This document shows, one piece after another, positions 12,601 to 24,131 of a stretch of DNA of 64,000 nucleotides. A program made the position numbers and the translations under genes. Each line of letters opens with the position of its first letter. The first letter of the stretch is position 1. The notes below the pieces were generated by a model. The model saw nothing but the letters and a program-made list of their open reading frames with translations. It was not told the DNA's origin and did no database searches. Origin of the DNA: Kutzneria sp. 744 (lineage in GTDB: Bacteria; Actinomycetota; Actinomycetes; Mycobacteriales; Pseudonocardiaceae); the NCBI RefSeq assembly GCF_000568255.1, contig NZ_KK037166.1, forward strand, positions 1,609,881 through 1,673,880, read 5' to 3'.

Positions 12601-15600
12601 TCCTTGGCGATCACCACCGACTGGCCGATCTGCCCGTGCTCCACCAGCACGGACTCGATCTCGCCGAGCTCGATCCGATACCCACGGATCTTGACCTGGT
12701 CATCGGCCCGACCGAGGAACACCAAGCGGCCGTCGGCCAGCCAACGCACCAGGTCACCGGTACGGTACAGCCGCCCGCCATCGCCGAACGGATCCGCCAC
12801 GAACCGCTCCGACGTCAACCCTGCCCGCCCCAGGTACCCCCGCGCCAGACCAGATCCCGCGAGGTACAGCTCCCCCACGACGCCGGGCGGCACCGGCCGC
12901 AGGCTCGCATCCAGCACATACGCCTTCGTGCCTGGATCGGGGACGCCGATCGGCACGATCGGGCTCTCGGGATCACACAGGCCCAGGGTCGAGTTCGTCG
13001 TCGCCTCGGTCGGACCGTAGGCGTTGAACATCCGCCGACCCGGCGCCCACCGCCGCACCAACTCCGGTGACACACGCTCCGTGCCAGCGAGAAGCACGCT
13101 GTCCCGGGGCAGATCCAGTTCCTCGGGCATCTCCGCCAGCAAAGCCGGCGGCAAGATCATGAAGTTCACGTCGTTGGCGAACGCGTAGTCCACCAGCCCT
13201 GCCCCGGGAAACCGCAGCTCCGTCGGCACGACCACAAGCCGACCGCCGGACAGCAAACCCAGGCAGAGATCCCAGAACGCCACGTCAAAGCTCGGCGAGG
13301 CGAACTGCAACACCACGCTCTGCGGCCCGACCCCGAACCGCTCGACCTGCGTGGCGACGAGCTTGGCCACACCGGAGTGTTGCAGCACAACACCCTTGGG
13401 GCGACCGGAGGAGCCCGAGGTGTAGATCACGTATGCCGCGTCCTCCGGCTGGATGGTAATCCCGGGATCCACAGTGGACATATCAGCCAGTGCTGGGTCG
13501 TTCACGAGCACGCGCGGCACGTCCGCCGGCAGCTTGGCCTCGACGTCGGTGGTCGTGACGATGCACACCGGGGCCGAGTCCTCGACCATGAACGCGATCC
13601 GGTCGGCCGGGTAGTCGGCGTCCAGCGGCAGGTAGGCCGCCCCCGACTTGAGCACGGCCAGCTCGGCGATGATCATCTCGGCCGACCGGGGCACCGCGAG
13701 CCCCACGCCCCGCTCCGGGCCGGCGCCGCGCTCGATCAGCAGGCGCGCCAACTGGTTCGCCCGCGCGTCCAGCTCCGCATAGGTCAACTGGACGTCGTCG
13801 AAGACCAGCGCCACCTTGTCCGGCGCCTCGGTCACACGCCGAGAGAACAGTCCGGGGAACGTCTCGGTGCCGGCCGGGTCGAGGCTGCCGGCCCACTGCG
13901 TCAGCACCCGATCGTGCTCGTCGCCGGCCAGCAGGTCCAGCGCGCCGATCGGACGGTCCGGCGCGGCCAGTGCGGCCCGCACCAACACTTCGAGCCGCCA
14001 CAGGATCGCGTTGGCCCCGGCGTGGTCGAAGACGTCGGTGTTGAACTCCAGCACGCCGCCGATGCCGGCCTCCCGCTCGGTCAGCGAGATCGACAGGTCG
14101 AACTTGGAGGTGCCGGTGGTCACCGGAACCTCGCTGACCGCCAGCCCCGGCAGCACGACCTCGGCGCGGGCGTTGTTCTGGCCGGCGATCATCACCTGGA
14201 ACAGCGGGTGGTACGAGAGCGACCGGGCCGGGTTGAGCACCTCGACCAGCCGCTCGAAGGGCACGTCCTGATGGGCGTAGGCGTCGAGGTTTCGCTCCCG
14301 CACGCGGCCGATGAGCTCGCGGAACGTGGGCTCGCCGGCGGTGTCGACGCGCAGCACCAACGTGTTGACGAAGAACCCGACCAGCTCATCGAGGGCCTGA
14401 TCGGTGCGGCCGGCGATGGGCGAGCCGATGGGCACGTCGGTGCCGGCGCCCAGCCGCGTGAGCAGCGCGGCCAGTGCCGCGTGCACGACCATGAACACGC
14501 TGGCCCCGGACTCGCGGGCGAGGGCCGCCAGGCCGGCGTGGAGGTCGGCGTCCCAGGCGAAGGTGTGCAGCTCTCCCCTGAACGTCGCGGTCGCCGGGTG
14601 CGGCCGGTCCAGCGGCAGCTGGATCCGCTCCGGCAGGCCGTCCAGCGTGTCACGCCAGTAGTCCAGCTGCGCCGACAGCACACTGTCCGGGTCGTCCTCA
14701 CTGCCGAGCAGTTCGTGCTGCCACAGCGTGTAATCCGCGTACTGGACGGGCAGCTCCGTCCACTGTGGAGTCCGGCCGTCGAGGCGGGCGGTGTAGGCAG
14801 TGGCGATGTCGCGCCAGAGTGGGGCCATCGACCACCCGTCGGAGGCGATGTGGTGGAACACCAGGGCCAGCACGTGTTCCTTCTCGCCCAGTCGAAGGAG
14901 TTCCGTGCGCATCGGCGCGTGTCGTTCGAGGTCGAACGGCCCGCGCACGAGGCCGGTCAGCACCTCATCGAAGTCGGCCGGGGCGACGTCACGCAGTCGC
15001 AGGGTCGCGCCGGCGTCGTCCAGGATGTCCTGGTACGGAATGCCGTCACGCTGCGGAAACCGGGTCCGCAGTGCCTCGTGTCGACCGACCACATCGGACA
15101 GTGCGACGGCGAGCGCGTCGATGTCGAGGTCGCCTTCGAATCGCATGATCAGCGGCACGTTGTAGGTGGCGGACGGTCCTTCGAGCTGGTCGAGGAACCA
15201 CAGTCGCCGCTGGGCGCCGGACAGCGGCACCAGCTCCGGCCTTGCGCGCCGAGTCGGCGACGGACGCGAGGCCGTGCCCGCCGTGCCCAGCCGGCCGGCC
15301 AGGCCCGCCGCGGTCGGCGTCTCGAACACCGACCGCACTCCAGCTCGACCCCGCACTCGGCTCGCACCCGCGCGATGAGCCGCGTGGCAAGCAGCGAGTG
15401 GCCGCCGAGTTCGAAGAAGCTGTCGTCCGGGCCCACCTTCGGCAGGCCGAGGATCTCCGCAAACAGCGCGCACAGCTGCCGCTCGGCCGGGCTCGCCGGC
15501 TCCCGGTCCGACGTCGCCTCCACCGGATCCGGCGACGGCAACGCCCGACGGTCGAGCTTCCCGTTGGCCGTCACCGGCAGCACATCCAGGACCACGATCG

Positions 15601-18600
15601 CCGACGGCACCATGTGCTCCGGCAGCCGCTCCGCGGCCAGCGCCCGGAGCTGGGTGGTCAGTGCCGTGATCCGACGGAATCGTCCCGGGTTTCCGGTGTA
15701 CGACAGCAGCTGTTCACCACCGGGCCGCAATGCCCCGACCGGGAAGCGATCGTCCCCAGCGAACACCACATCGACCGAGCCGTCACCGGCTTCGGACCAG
15801 GTCACCGCGGTGCGGCGACCCAGGTCGAGGCCGAGGCGGTACCAGTCTTCGGGGTCGATGCCGTTGGCGGTGCGGGCGTTGGGCACGCCGTTGATCCGGA
15901 ATTCGGTGCTGTTGTCGAGCAGCGTGGCGACCTCGTCCACAGTGGATACGTCTGTGCCCCAGGCGAAAGCGTTTGCGGTGACCGGCCAGACGCGCTGGGG
16001 GTCGGTGTGCAGGACGACGTCGTAGCGGTACTGGGTGAGCTCGTTGACGGCCCGACCCCGCTTGACCCGAATGTCGGCGCCGGCAATGCCGTCGATGCCG
16101 GCGAAGAACTCGGGCGCTACGAGGAGCTCCTTCTCGCGCAGCAGCCGCTGCTCAATGCGGTCTTCCTCACCCCGGGCCACGGCGACGGCGGTGTGGAAGG
16201 CCCGGACCTGGCGGAGGTCACGCACGTCACCGATGACCACGGCACCGCCGGGGGCAAGCAGGGCCAGGGCGCCGCGGAGCACGTCGAGCAGGTAGCTGCC
16301 GCTGGGGAAGTACTGGACGACGGAGTTGAGGACGATGGTATCGAAGTAGCCCTGGGGCAGGGCCGCGAGGCCGGCGGCGTCGGCGGTGCGGAGCTCGACC
16401 TTGCCGGCCAGCGCGGGGTTGGCCTCGACCCGGCGGCCCAGCGAGGCGATGACCTGGGCCGAAAAGTCGGTGCCCCAGTAGCTTTCGCAGTGCGGGGCGA
16501 GCTCGGTCAGCAGCAGGCCGGTGCCGACGCCCAGCTCCAGCACCCGGCGCGGCCGCAGCTCGGCGATCCGGGCCACGATCGCGTCCCGCCACTCCCGCGT
16601 GTCGTCGAGCGGGATCGGCTCGCCGGTGTAGCTGGAGTTCCAGCCGGTGAAGTCGTCGCCGTCAGCGCTCTCGACGGCGTACATGGAGTCGTACAGCTCG
16701 CGCCACTCGCCGACCTGCTCGGTCTGCTCGACCGGCTCCGCGTCCTCGGCCGCCGGGACGACGTAGCCGACCAGCCGCACATCGCCGGGCCGGTCTTCGC
16801 GCGGGATGACGACCGCGTGGGCCACACCATCATGGCTCGCCAGCGTCGCGGCGATCTCCCCCGGCTCGATCCGGAACCCGCGGATCTTGACCTGCTCATC
16901 CCCACGCCCGAGGAACTCCAACACCCCGTCAGTACGGAACCGAGCCACGTCTCCGGTCCGGTACATGCGGGAACCCGGTGCGCCATGGGGATCCGCCACG
17001 AACCGTTCGGACGTCAAGGCCGCGCGGCCGAGGTAGCCGCGGGCCAGCTGGACACCGGCCAAGTACAGCTCACCCAGCGTGCCCGGCGGCACCGGCCGCA
17101 GCGAAGCGTCCAGGACATAGGCCCGGGTGTTCCACACCGGACGTCCAATCGGGACAGTCTGCTCAGCCGTCTTCAAATGCCAGGCCGTCACGTCGACGGA
17201 GGCCTCGGTCGGGCCATACAGGTTGTGTAGGTCGGCCTTCAACGTGCGATGGAACAACGCCACCGCCTCCGGCGGCAACGCCTCACCGGAACACACCACC
17301 CGCCGCAGACTCACACACTCCGCCGCCCCGGGCTCCTGAAGGAACACCTGAAGCATCGACGGCACAAAGTGGACAGTGGTGACCTGCTGCTCACGGATCA
17401 ACCGGGCCAGATACACCGGATCCTTATGCCCCTCCGGCCGCGCCACCACCTCGGTCGCACCGACGATCAACGGCCACAGAAACTCCCACACCGACACGTC
17501 AAAACTCGACGACGTCTTCTGCAACACACGATCATCGGCTTGGAGACCGTACTCGTCCTGCATCCACAGCAGGCGGTTCACGATGCCGGAATGCGACACC
17601 ACCACACCCTTGGGACGACCCGTCGACCCCGACGTATAGATCACGTACGCCGGATTCTCCGGCCTCAAGGCCGTCGAGACCGGCGTCGCCGGCATGCCGG
17701 CCAGTTCGTCGATCAACGCCGGGTCGTCCAGCACCAAGGCCCCGGACAAGCCGACAACACTTGTTGTCAACACCAGGGCCGGCTGGGCGTCGGCCAGCAT
17801 GAACTCGATGCGCTCGGCCGGATAGCCCGGGTCCAGCGGCAGATACGCCGCCCCGGCCTTGAGCACGGCCAGGATGCCCACCACCAGGTGCACCGACCGC
17901 GGCAACGCCAGCGCCACCACGTGCTCCGGCCCCACACCCCGCGCGATCAACGCGTGCGCAAGCCGATCGGAGGCGGCATCGAGCTCGGCGTAGCTGAGCT
18001 CCTCCCCCTCGAACCACAGCGCCGGGTGATCAGGCGTCCTCGCAACCTGCGCCGCGAACAGCTCCGGCACGGTCACCGCCGGCACATCGGCCACGTCCCC
18101 GGACCACACGGTCTCCAGCCGGTCCCGCTCCGTCGCGGTGAGCACATCGAGGCTGCTCAGGCGGCGCTCCGGGTTCGCGACAGTCTGGCGCAGCAGCACC
18201 ACCAGCCGGCCCAGGATCGCATCGACGGTGGCGCGGTCGAAGACCTCGGCGTTGAACTCGGTCTGGCCGTGGATGCCGTCGGCCCGCTCGGTCAGCGAGA
18301 TCCACAGGTCGAACTTGGCCGTGCCGGTGCCGACCGGCTGCTCGGCCACGCTCAGCCCGGGCAGCGCCACCTCGGACGCAGGCGTGTTCTGCCAGGCCAA
18401 CATGGTCTGGAACAGCGGGTGGTAGGCCAGCGACCGGGTCGGGTTCAGCGCCTCGACCAGCCGCTCGAACGGCACGTCCTGATGGGCGTAGGCGTCGAGA
18501 CTGCGCTCACGGACCCGAGCCACGAGATCCCGGAAGGACGGGTCGCCGTCGGTGTTCACCCGCAGCACCAACGTGTTCACGAAGAACCCGACCAGGTTGT

Positions 18601-21600
18601 CCAGCGCCTGATCGGCGCGGCCGGCGATGGGCGTGCCGATGGGGATGTCGGCGCCGCCGCCGAGCCGGGACAGCAGGGCCGTCAGGCCGGCGTGCACGAC
18701 CATGAACACGCTGGAGCCGCACACCCGGGCGAGGTCGGCCAGGCCGGTCAGCAACTCCTCGTCCCAGGCGAAGGTGAAGTGCTCGCCCCGGTACGAGGAC
18801 ACGGCCGGGTGTGGCCGGTCCAGCGGCAGCGCGATCCGCTCCGGCAGGCCGTCCAATGTCTTGCGCCAGTACGCCAGCTGGGCCGCTTCGTCGGTGGCCA
18901 ACAGATCTCGCTGCCACAGCGTGTAATCCACGTATTGCACGGGTAGCTGGATCCACTGTGGAACGTCGTCGCGGCGGCGGGCCGTGTAGGCGGTGGCGAT
19001 ATCCCGCCACAGCGGGCCGATCGACCATCCGTCGGCGGCAATGTGGTGCACCACCAGCACAAAGACGTGCCGACGCTGGTCGACGGCCAACAGCTCGGCC
19101 CGAACCACCGGGCCGGCCTCCAGGTCGAACACCGTGCGCACGATGTCGTCGATCGCGGCATCCACTTCGGACTCGGCAACGGGCCGCACGGCCAGCTCGA
19201 CCGGCGACGACGGCAGAACATGCTGGTGCGGAACGCCATCCGCGGTCGGGAACACCGTGCGCAGCGCCTCGTGCCGGTCCAGCACGTCGGCCAACGCTGC
19301 GCGCAACGCCTCGACGTCCAGCTCACCGGACAGGCGCATGACGAACGGCACGTTGTAGGTGGCCGAACCGCCTTCGAGCCCGTGCAGGAACCACAGTCGC
19401 TGCTGCGCAAAGGACAACGGGACCAGCGACGGCCGATCCTCGACGCGGACCAGCGCCGGGCGCTCGACACCGGACACCGCGCCGGCCAGCTGATCCGACA
19501 GGGCGGCGGCGGTCGATGCGTCGAACACGGCCCGCACCGGCACCTCGGCCCCGACGGCGGAGCGGATGCGCTGGATCAGGCGGGTCGCGGTCAGCGAATG
19601 GCCGCCCAGGTCGAAGAAATCGTCGTCCGGCCCGACCCGGGGCACGTCCAGGACGTCGGCGAACAGCTCGCACAGCAACTGCTCGACGGGGTTGCGGGCG
19701 GCGCGGCCCTGCCCGGCCGAAGGCTGCTCCGGCCGGGGCAGGGCGTTGCGGTCCAGCTTGCCCGACGCCAACACCGGCAGGTGGTCCAGGACCACGAACG
19801 CCGACGGCACCATGTACTGCGGCAACCGATCCCGCACATGCGCCCGCAGCGACGACACCAGGCCGGCGGTCCCCCGACGGGCCGCCGGGTTGTTCGCCCG
19901 GGTCTTGGCCTGCGTCGGCCGGTAGGCGGGGCCGTCCTCGCCCTTCGAGAAGACGACGTCCAGCCAACCTGCCTCGGCGGTCACCGTGACGGCCACCCGG
20001 ACACCCACCCGTTCGCCGAGTCGGTGCAGGTCCTCCGGGTCGATCCCGGCCCGACCGTCGAGCGCTGTGAGAGCCAGACCCGGGTTTGCCTCGTGCAGCG
20101 CGCGGACCGCGGCCAGCTCGCCGGACAGGCGCGCGTCCGGCACGCCCGTGACGCGCAGCCGCGCCGGCCGGTCGACGACCAGAAGCCGTTCCACGGCAGC
20201 GAGATCGCTGAACTCGATCACCTGCTCCTCGACCGGCCGGCGCGGGGCCTTGCGCAGGACGACGTCGTAACGGTGTCGGGTCAGTTCGTTGTGGGCCGCA
20301 CCGCGTTTGACCAGCACGTCGACGTCGTCCAGGCCGTCGAAGCCGGTGAAGAAGTCCGGGTCGAGCACCAGCTCGCCCTCCCGGGCGATGGCCTGCTCGA
20401 CGGTGGCCATGGTGCGGCGGCCGTGCCTGAGCTCGGTGGCCGTCCGGAAAGCTTTGAGGGACCGCAGATTCCGGATGTCGCCGAGGAAGATCACGCCGCC
20501 CGGGGCCAGCCGGGCGGCGACGTTCCTGATCACGTCGGCCAGGTAGTCCGCGCTCGGGAAGTACTGCGCGACGGAGTTGATGACCACCGTGTCGAACGGC
20601 TCGTCCGACAGCTCCCCCAGATCGTGCGCCGGTCGGGCGGCCAGATGCACCTTGTCCGCCAGCTCCGGCGGCAGCGCCCGCCGCAGATTGTCGACCGCCT
20701 TCTCGGAAAGGTCGACGCCCCAATACTGTTCGACCTCAGGCGCGACCTTCGACACGATCAGCCCGCTGCCGACGCCGATCTCCAGCACGCGCTTCGGCCG
20801 CAGCGACAGGATCCGCTCGATGGTCGCCGCGTGCCACTCCCGCATCTCGTCCAGGGGGATCTCGGAGCCGTCGTAGCTGGAGTTCCAGCCGACAAAGTTC
20901 TCTTCCATACCACCGGCTTCGGCGCCGGTGAACACGTCCTCGTGCAGCTCATGCCATTCGTTGACGTGCTCCAGCTCCGATTCGTCGTCGCGGCCGGCCG
21001 CCGGCACGGCGTAGGCGATGAGGCGGCTGTCCTGAGCGATCACCACCGACTGCGCGACCCGCGGGTGTTCGGTGAGCACTGATTCGATCTCGCCGAGCTC
21101 GATCCGATAACCGCGGATCTTGACCTGGTCATCGGCTCGGCCGAGGAACACCAAGCGTCCGTCGGCCAGCCAGCGGACTAAGTCGCCGGTGCGGTACAGC
21201 CGGCCGCCGTCGCCGAACGGATCGGCCACGAACCGCTCCGACGTCAGCGCCGCCCGGCCCAGATACCCCCGCGCCAGACCGGAACCCGACAGGTAGAGCT
21301 CGCCGACCACGCCGGGAGGAACCGGCCGCAGGCTCGCATCCAGCACATACGCCTTCGTGCCCGGGTCCGGGATGCCGATCGGCACGATGGAGCTCGCCGG
21401 ATCGCACAGGCCCAGGGTCGAGTTCGTCGTCGCCTCGGTCGGACCGTACGCGTTGAACATCCGCCGACCCGGCGCCCAACGGCGCACCAACTCCGGCGAC
21501 ACACGCTCCGTACCGGCCAGCAACACGCTGTCCGTCGGCAGATCAAGGTCTTCCGGCAGCTCGGCCAGCAGCGCCGGCGGGAGGATCATGAAGTTCACGT

Positions 21601-22959
21601 CGTGGGCGTGGGCGTACTCCACGAGACCGGGCCCCGGGAAGCGCAGCTCGGACGGCACAATCACCAGCCGACCACCGGACAGCAAACCCAGGCACAGATC
21701 CCAGAACGCCACGTCAAAGCTCGGCGACGCGAACTGCAACACGCGGCTCTGCGGGCCGACGCCGAAGCGCTGCACCTGCGTCGCCACCAGCTTGGCTACG
21801 CCGGCGTGTGACACCACGACGCCCTTGGGCCGGCCCGTCGAGCCCGACGTGTAGATCACGTAGGCCGCGTTGGCCGGGACGATCTCGGCGGCCGGGTCGG
21901 TCGACGGCGCGGCCTCCAGGTCGAGCTCGTCCAGCAGCACGACGTCGCCGTCGAAGCGGTCGGCCAGGTCGCGCGTGGTCACGACGCACACCGGGCCGGC
22001 GTCGGACACCATGAACGCGATGCGCTCGGCCGGATAGTCCTCGTCCAGCGGCAGATACGCGGCCCCAGCCTTGAGCACGGCCAGCTCGGCGACGATCATC
22101 TCGATCGACCGCGGCACTGCCAGCGCGACCACCCGCTCCGGGCCGGCGCCGTGCCCGATCAGGACGTGCGCGAGGCGGTTGGCCCGGGCGTCGAGCTCGG
22201 CGTAGGTGAGCTGAATGTCCTTGAACACCAAGGCAATCGCGTCGGGCGTCGCCTGCACTCGGGCCGCGAACAGGTCCAGCAGCGTGACGAGCTCGGAGTC
22301 GAGATCGGTGTCGTCCAGTCGACGAGTAGTTGCCGAACCTCGTTCTCCGACAGCAAGTTCAGCTGTCCGACCGGGCACTGTGGACGGTCGAAGGCGTCTT
22401 GCAGCAACCGCTCCAGGTGCCGCAGCATGCGGTCCACTGTGGACCCGTCGAGGACGTCCTCGCGGTAGCGGGCTTCGAGCACGGCACCGTCGAGGGACAC
22501 AATCAGATCCAGCGGCAGGTCGGTCTGCGCGTCGAACCCGACGTTGACCAGCACGGCCCCGCCGCGGCCCCGCTCCGGCTGCAGCTCGCCGATCAGTTCG
22601 TCGAACGGGACCTCGTGCGCCAACGCCTCCGCGTGAGCGGCGCGGACCCGCGACTCGACCTCCGCGAAGCTCGGCGAACCGGCGAGATCCACCCGAATCG
22701 GGATCAATGACCCCGTGCCGAAGACGATGTCCGCCGTGCCCGCGTACCGGTGCAGCAGCACCGCGAAGCCGGCCATCACCGAGACGTCGTTCAGTCGGTC
22801 GATCACCGTCAGTGCACGGGTGCGGCGGCCCCGCGGTGGCACGGGCTCGGCCGGGTGCGGCCGGTCCACCGGCAGCAGCAGCTCCTTCGGCGCGGTGGCA
22901 AGGCGATCGAGCCAGAACCCGAAGTCCGCGACGTGCTGCACAGCGTCACCGTTGCTCAC
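3699..22959 (-). CDS. five-module non-ribosomal peptide synthetase for a hydroxamate-type siderophore (two frameshifts)
   Basis: One very large NRPS gene, read as two long pieces because single bases appear to be missing at 22322/22323 and 15337/15338. Adding one base at each gives 6,421 in-frame codons. Domain order: half condensation domain (no HHxxxDG), A-MT-PCP; C-A-MT-PCP; C-A-MT-PCP; C-A-MT-PCP; C-A-PCP. The four complete C domains carry HHIAxDG or HHIASDG; all carrier domains have GGHS. Methyltransferase domains (GVGSGL or GVGTGL) are inserted late in A domains 1-4, an arrangement known for N-methylating modules. No epimerase, cyclase or thioesterase is present. A2 and A4 resemble serine-activating EntF ([16 protein letters not shown]-like and CSGEALP regions), so Ser is the inferred substrate. 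The neighbouring ornithine monooxygenase suggests hydroxyornithine elsewhere. The chosen GTG start follows a distant GGGAGG; the exact start is uncertain. Confidence 0.93.
3715..6815 (-). other. NRPS module 5: C, A, PCP (terminal, no MT, no thioesterase)
   Basis: Approximate limits: C 6810-5480 with HHIAGDG, A 5420-3980, PCP 3940-3715. This A domain differs from the other four ([10 protein letters not shown] core, IGVGGEAVP) and has no inserted methyltransferase. The protein ends a few residues after the carrier domain, so chain release is not explained by any domain or gene seen in the window. Confidence 0.85.
6850..11010 (-). other. NRPS module 4: C, A interrupted by MT, PCP (Ser-like, copy of module 2)
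   Basis: Approximate limits: C 11010-9650 with HHIAGDG, A core 9600-8380, methyltransferase 8330-7250, end of A 7215-7110, PCP 7060-6850. The A core matches module 2, with a 176-bp stretch identical at the DNA level, so serine is again the inferred substrate. Confidence 0.85.
8908..9083 (-). repeat. 176-bp identical copy shared by NRPS modules 4 and 2
   Basis: This stretch of the A4 domain is identical by eye to 17352-17527 in A2. It is the core of a longer, slightly diverged direct repeat of about 8.4 kb in which modules 1-2 were duplicated into modules 3-4. Confidence 0.85.
11090..15260 (-). other. NRPS module 3: C, A interrupted by MT, PCP (copy of module 1 specificity)
   Basis: Approximate limits: C 15240-13900 with HHIASDG, A core 13840-12640, methyltransferase 12540-11440, PCP 11300-11090. 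The A core ([30 protein letters not shown]) is nearly identical to that of module 1, about 8.43 kb away, so both should take the same residue. I could not assign that residue from the pocket positions. Confidence 0.85.
15300..19440 (-). other. NRPS module 2: C, A interrupted by MT, PCP (Ser-like)
   Basis: Approximate limits: C 19430-18110 with HHIAADG, A core 18050-16840, methyltransferase 16750-15700, end of A 15650-15540, PCP 15490-15300. The A core has FDVSVWEF and the His-Phe-Val-Pro-Ser segment seen in serine-activating EntF. The frameshift at 15337/15338 lies in the linker just after the PCP helix, as shown by the [12 protein letters not shown] continuation in the other frame. Confidence 0.85.
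17352..17527 (-). repeat. 176-bp identical copy shared by NRPS modules 2 and 4
   Basis: Partner of 8908-9083; identity over the whole 176 bp inside otherwise diverged flanks suggests recent gene conversion between A domains. Confidence 0.85.
19480..22959 (-). other. NRPS module 1: truncated C, A interrupted by MT, PCP
   Basis: Approximate limits: C-terminal half of a condensation domain 22959-22330, A core 22290-21060, methyltransferase 21000-19860, end of A 19840-19740, PCP 19690-19480. The front half of the C domain, including the catalytic histidines, is absent, so this module is probably the loading module and the C remnant is structural or vestigial. The frameshift at 22322/22323 falls at the C-A junction. 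Confidence 0.85.
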
Positions 22960-23008
22960 CGGTAGACCAGCCTCCCGCTGCTCACGGTGCCCGCGACCGG
23001 GCACAAAC

Positions 23009-23027
23009 TTAGGTGACCCTAACAAAA
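23009..23027. promoter_or_regulatory. iron box 1 between NRPS and permease genes
   Basis: TTAGGTGACCCTAACAAAA matches the IdeR/DmdR1 consensus at 14 of 19 positions; read on the minus strand it ends in TTAGGGTCACCTAA. It lies about 50 bases upstream of the NRPS start and probably controls it. Confidence 0.75.
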
Positions 23028-23048
23028 GGAAGGTTAGGATGCACTCCA

Positions 23049-23067
23049 TAGTGTTAGCCTTACCTAA
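23049..23067. promoter_or_regulatory. iron box 2 between NRPS and permease genes
   Basis: TAGTGTTAGCCTTACCTAA matches the IdeR/DmdR1 consensus at 14 of 19 positions with an intact right half. It lies about 20 bases upstream of the first FecCD permease start. With box 1 it makes the divergent promoter region iron-responsive in both directions. Confidence 0.75.
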
Positions 23068-23089
23068 ATTCGTACCCATCGGAGGCGTG

Positions 23090-24130
23090 GTGCGGCCAGA
23101 CCTCGAAGGCGTCGTTCTCCCGCGACGTCCGCCACAGCAGGCGGCGCGGGCGCTCGGCCTGGTGGCCGCGGTCGGCGTGCTGGCGCTGCTGTGCCTGCTG
23201 AGCATCTGGCTGGGATCCAAGGAGATCTCGTTCGGCGACGTCTGGCGGGTGCTGGTGCACAACGACGGCTCGGCCGACGCCGTGATCATCCACAGTGTCC
23301 GGATGCCTCGCACCGCGCTGGGCCTGCTGGTCGGGGCCGCGCTGGGCCTGGCCGGCACGGTGATGCAGGCCCTGACCCGCAACCCGCTGGCCGACCCGGG
23401 GCTGCTCGGCGTCAGCGCCGGCGCGGCGTTCGCCATCGTGTTCTCGATCACCGTGGTCGGCGTGAGCTCGCTGTACGGCTACATCTGGTTCGCGTTCGGC
23501 GGCGCGATGGCCGCCACCGCCGTCGTCTACTTCCTCGGCACGCGAGGCAATGCCGGCTCCAGCCCGGTGAAACTCACACTGGCCGGGGCCGCCGTCACCG
23601 CGCTGCTGGGGTCGTTCACGAGCGCGATGGTGCTGAGGGACCCGGCCGCGCTCAACCGCTTCCGGTTCTGGTCGGCCGGCTCGCTCACCGGCGCCGACAC
23701 CACCCAGCTGCTCCAGGTGTCGCCGTTTCTGCTGGTCGGCGCCGTGCTGGCGATCGCATGCGGACCGGCGCTGAACAGCCTCGCCCTCGGTGACGACGTC
23801 GCCGTGGCGCTCGGGCGGCGGCTCGGGCCGCTGCGGCTGCGCGGCGCGCTGGCCGTCACGCTGCTGACCGGCGCGGCCGTCGCCGTCGCCGGGCCGATCG
23901 TCTTCCTCGGCTTGATCATCCCGCACGCCGTGCGGTTCGCCATCGGCCCCGACCACCGCTGGCTGCTGCCGTACTCCGCGGTGCTCGCGCCGGTGCTGCT
24001 GCTGGCCGCCGACATCCTCGGCCGAATCCTGGCTCGGCCCGGCGAGATCCGCGCCGGCGTGATCGTGGCGTTCATCGGCGCGCCGGTGTTCATCCACCTG
24101 GTCCGCAGGCGCAAGCAGCTGGAGTCGTGA
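23090..24130 (+). CDS. FecCD-family iron-siderophore permease, subunit 1
   Basis: A membrane permease of about 346 residues and the FecCD type (about ten helices), half of the channel that imports ferric siderophore. It carries family segments such as the MPRTALGLLVGAALGLAG region, QALTRNPLADPGLLG and GLIIPHAVRF (the ATPase-contact loop). GTG at 23087 and GTG at 23090 both follow GGAGG at 23081-23085; the second gives the better spacing. ORF extension upstream of this is non-coding promoter sequence with iron boxes. The next permease begins one base after the stop, so the genes form an operon. Confidence 0.93.
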   Translation: MRPDLEGVVLPRRPPQQAARALGLVAAVGVLALLCLLSIWLGSKEISFGDVWRVLVHNDGSADAVIIHSVRMPRTALGLLVGAALGLAGTVMQALTRNPLADPGLLGVSAGAAFAIVFSITVVGVSSLYGYIWFAFGGAMAATAVVYFLGTRGNAGSSPVKLTLAGAAVTALLGSFTSAMVLRDPAALNRFRFWSAGSLTGADTTQLLQVSPFLLVGAVLAIACGPALNSLALGDDVAVALGRRLGPLRLRGALAVTLLTGAAVAVAGPIVFLGLIIPHAVRFAIGPDHRWLLPYSAVLAPVLLLAADILGRILARPGEIRAGVIVAFIGAPVFIHLVRRRKQLES

Positions 24131-24131
24131 C

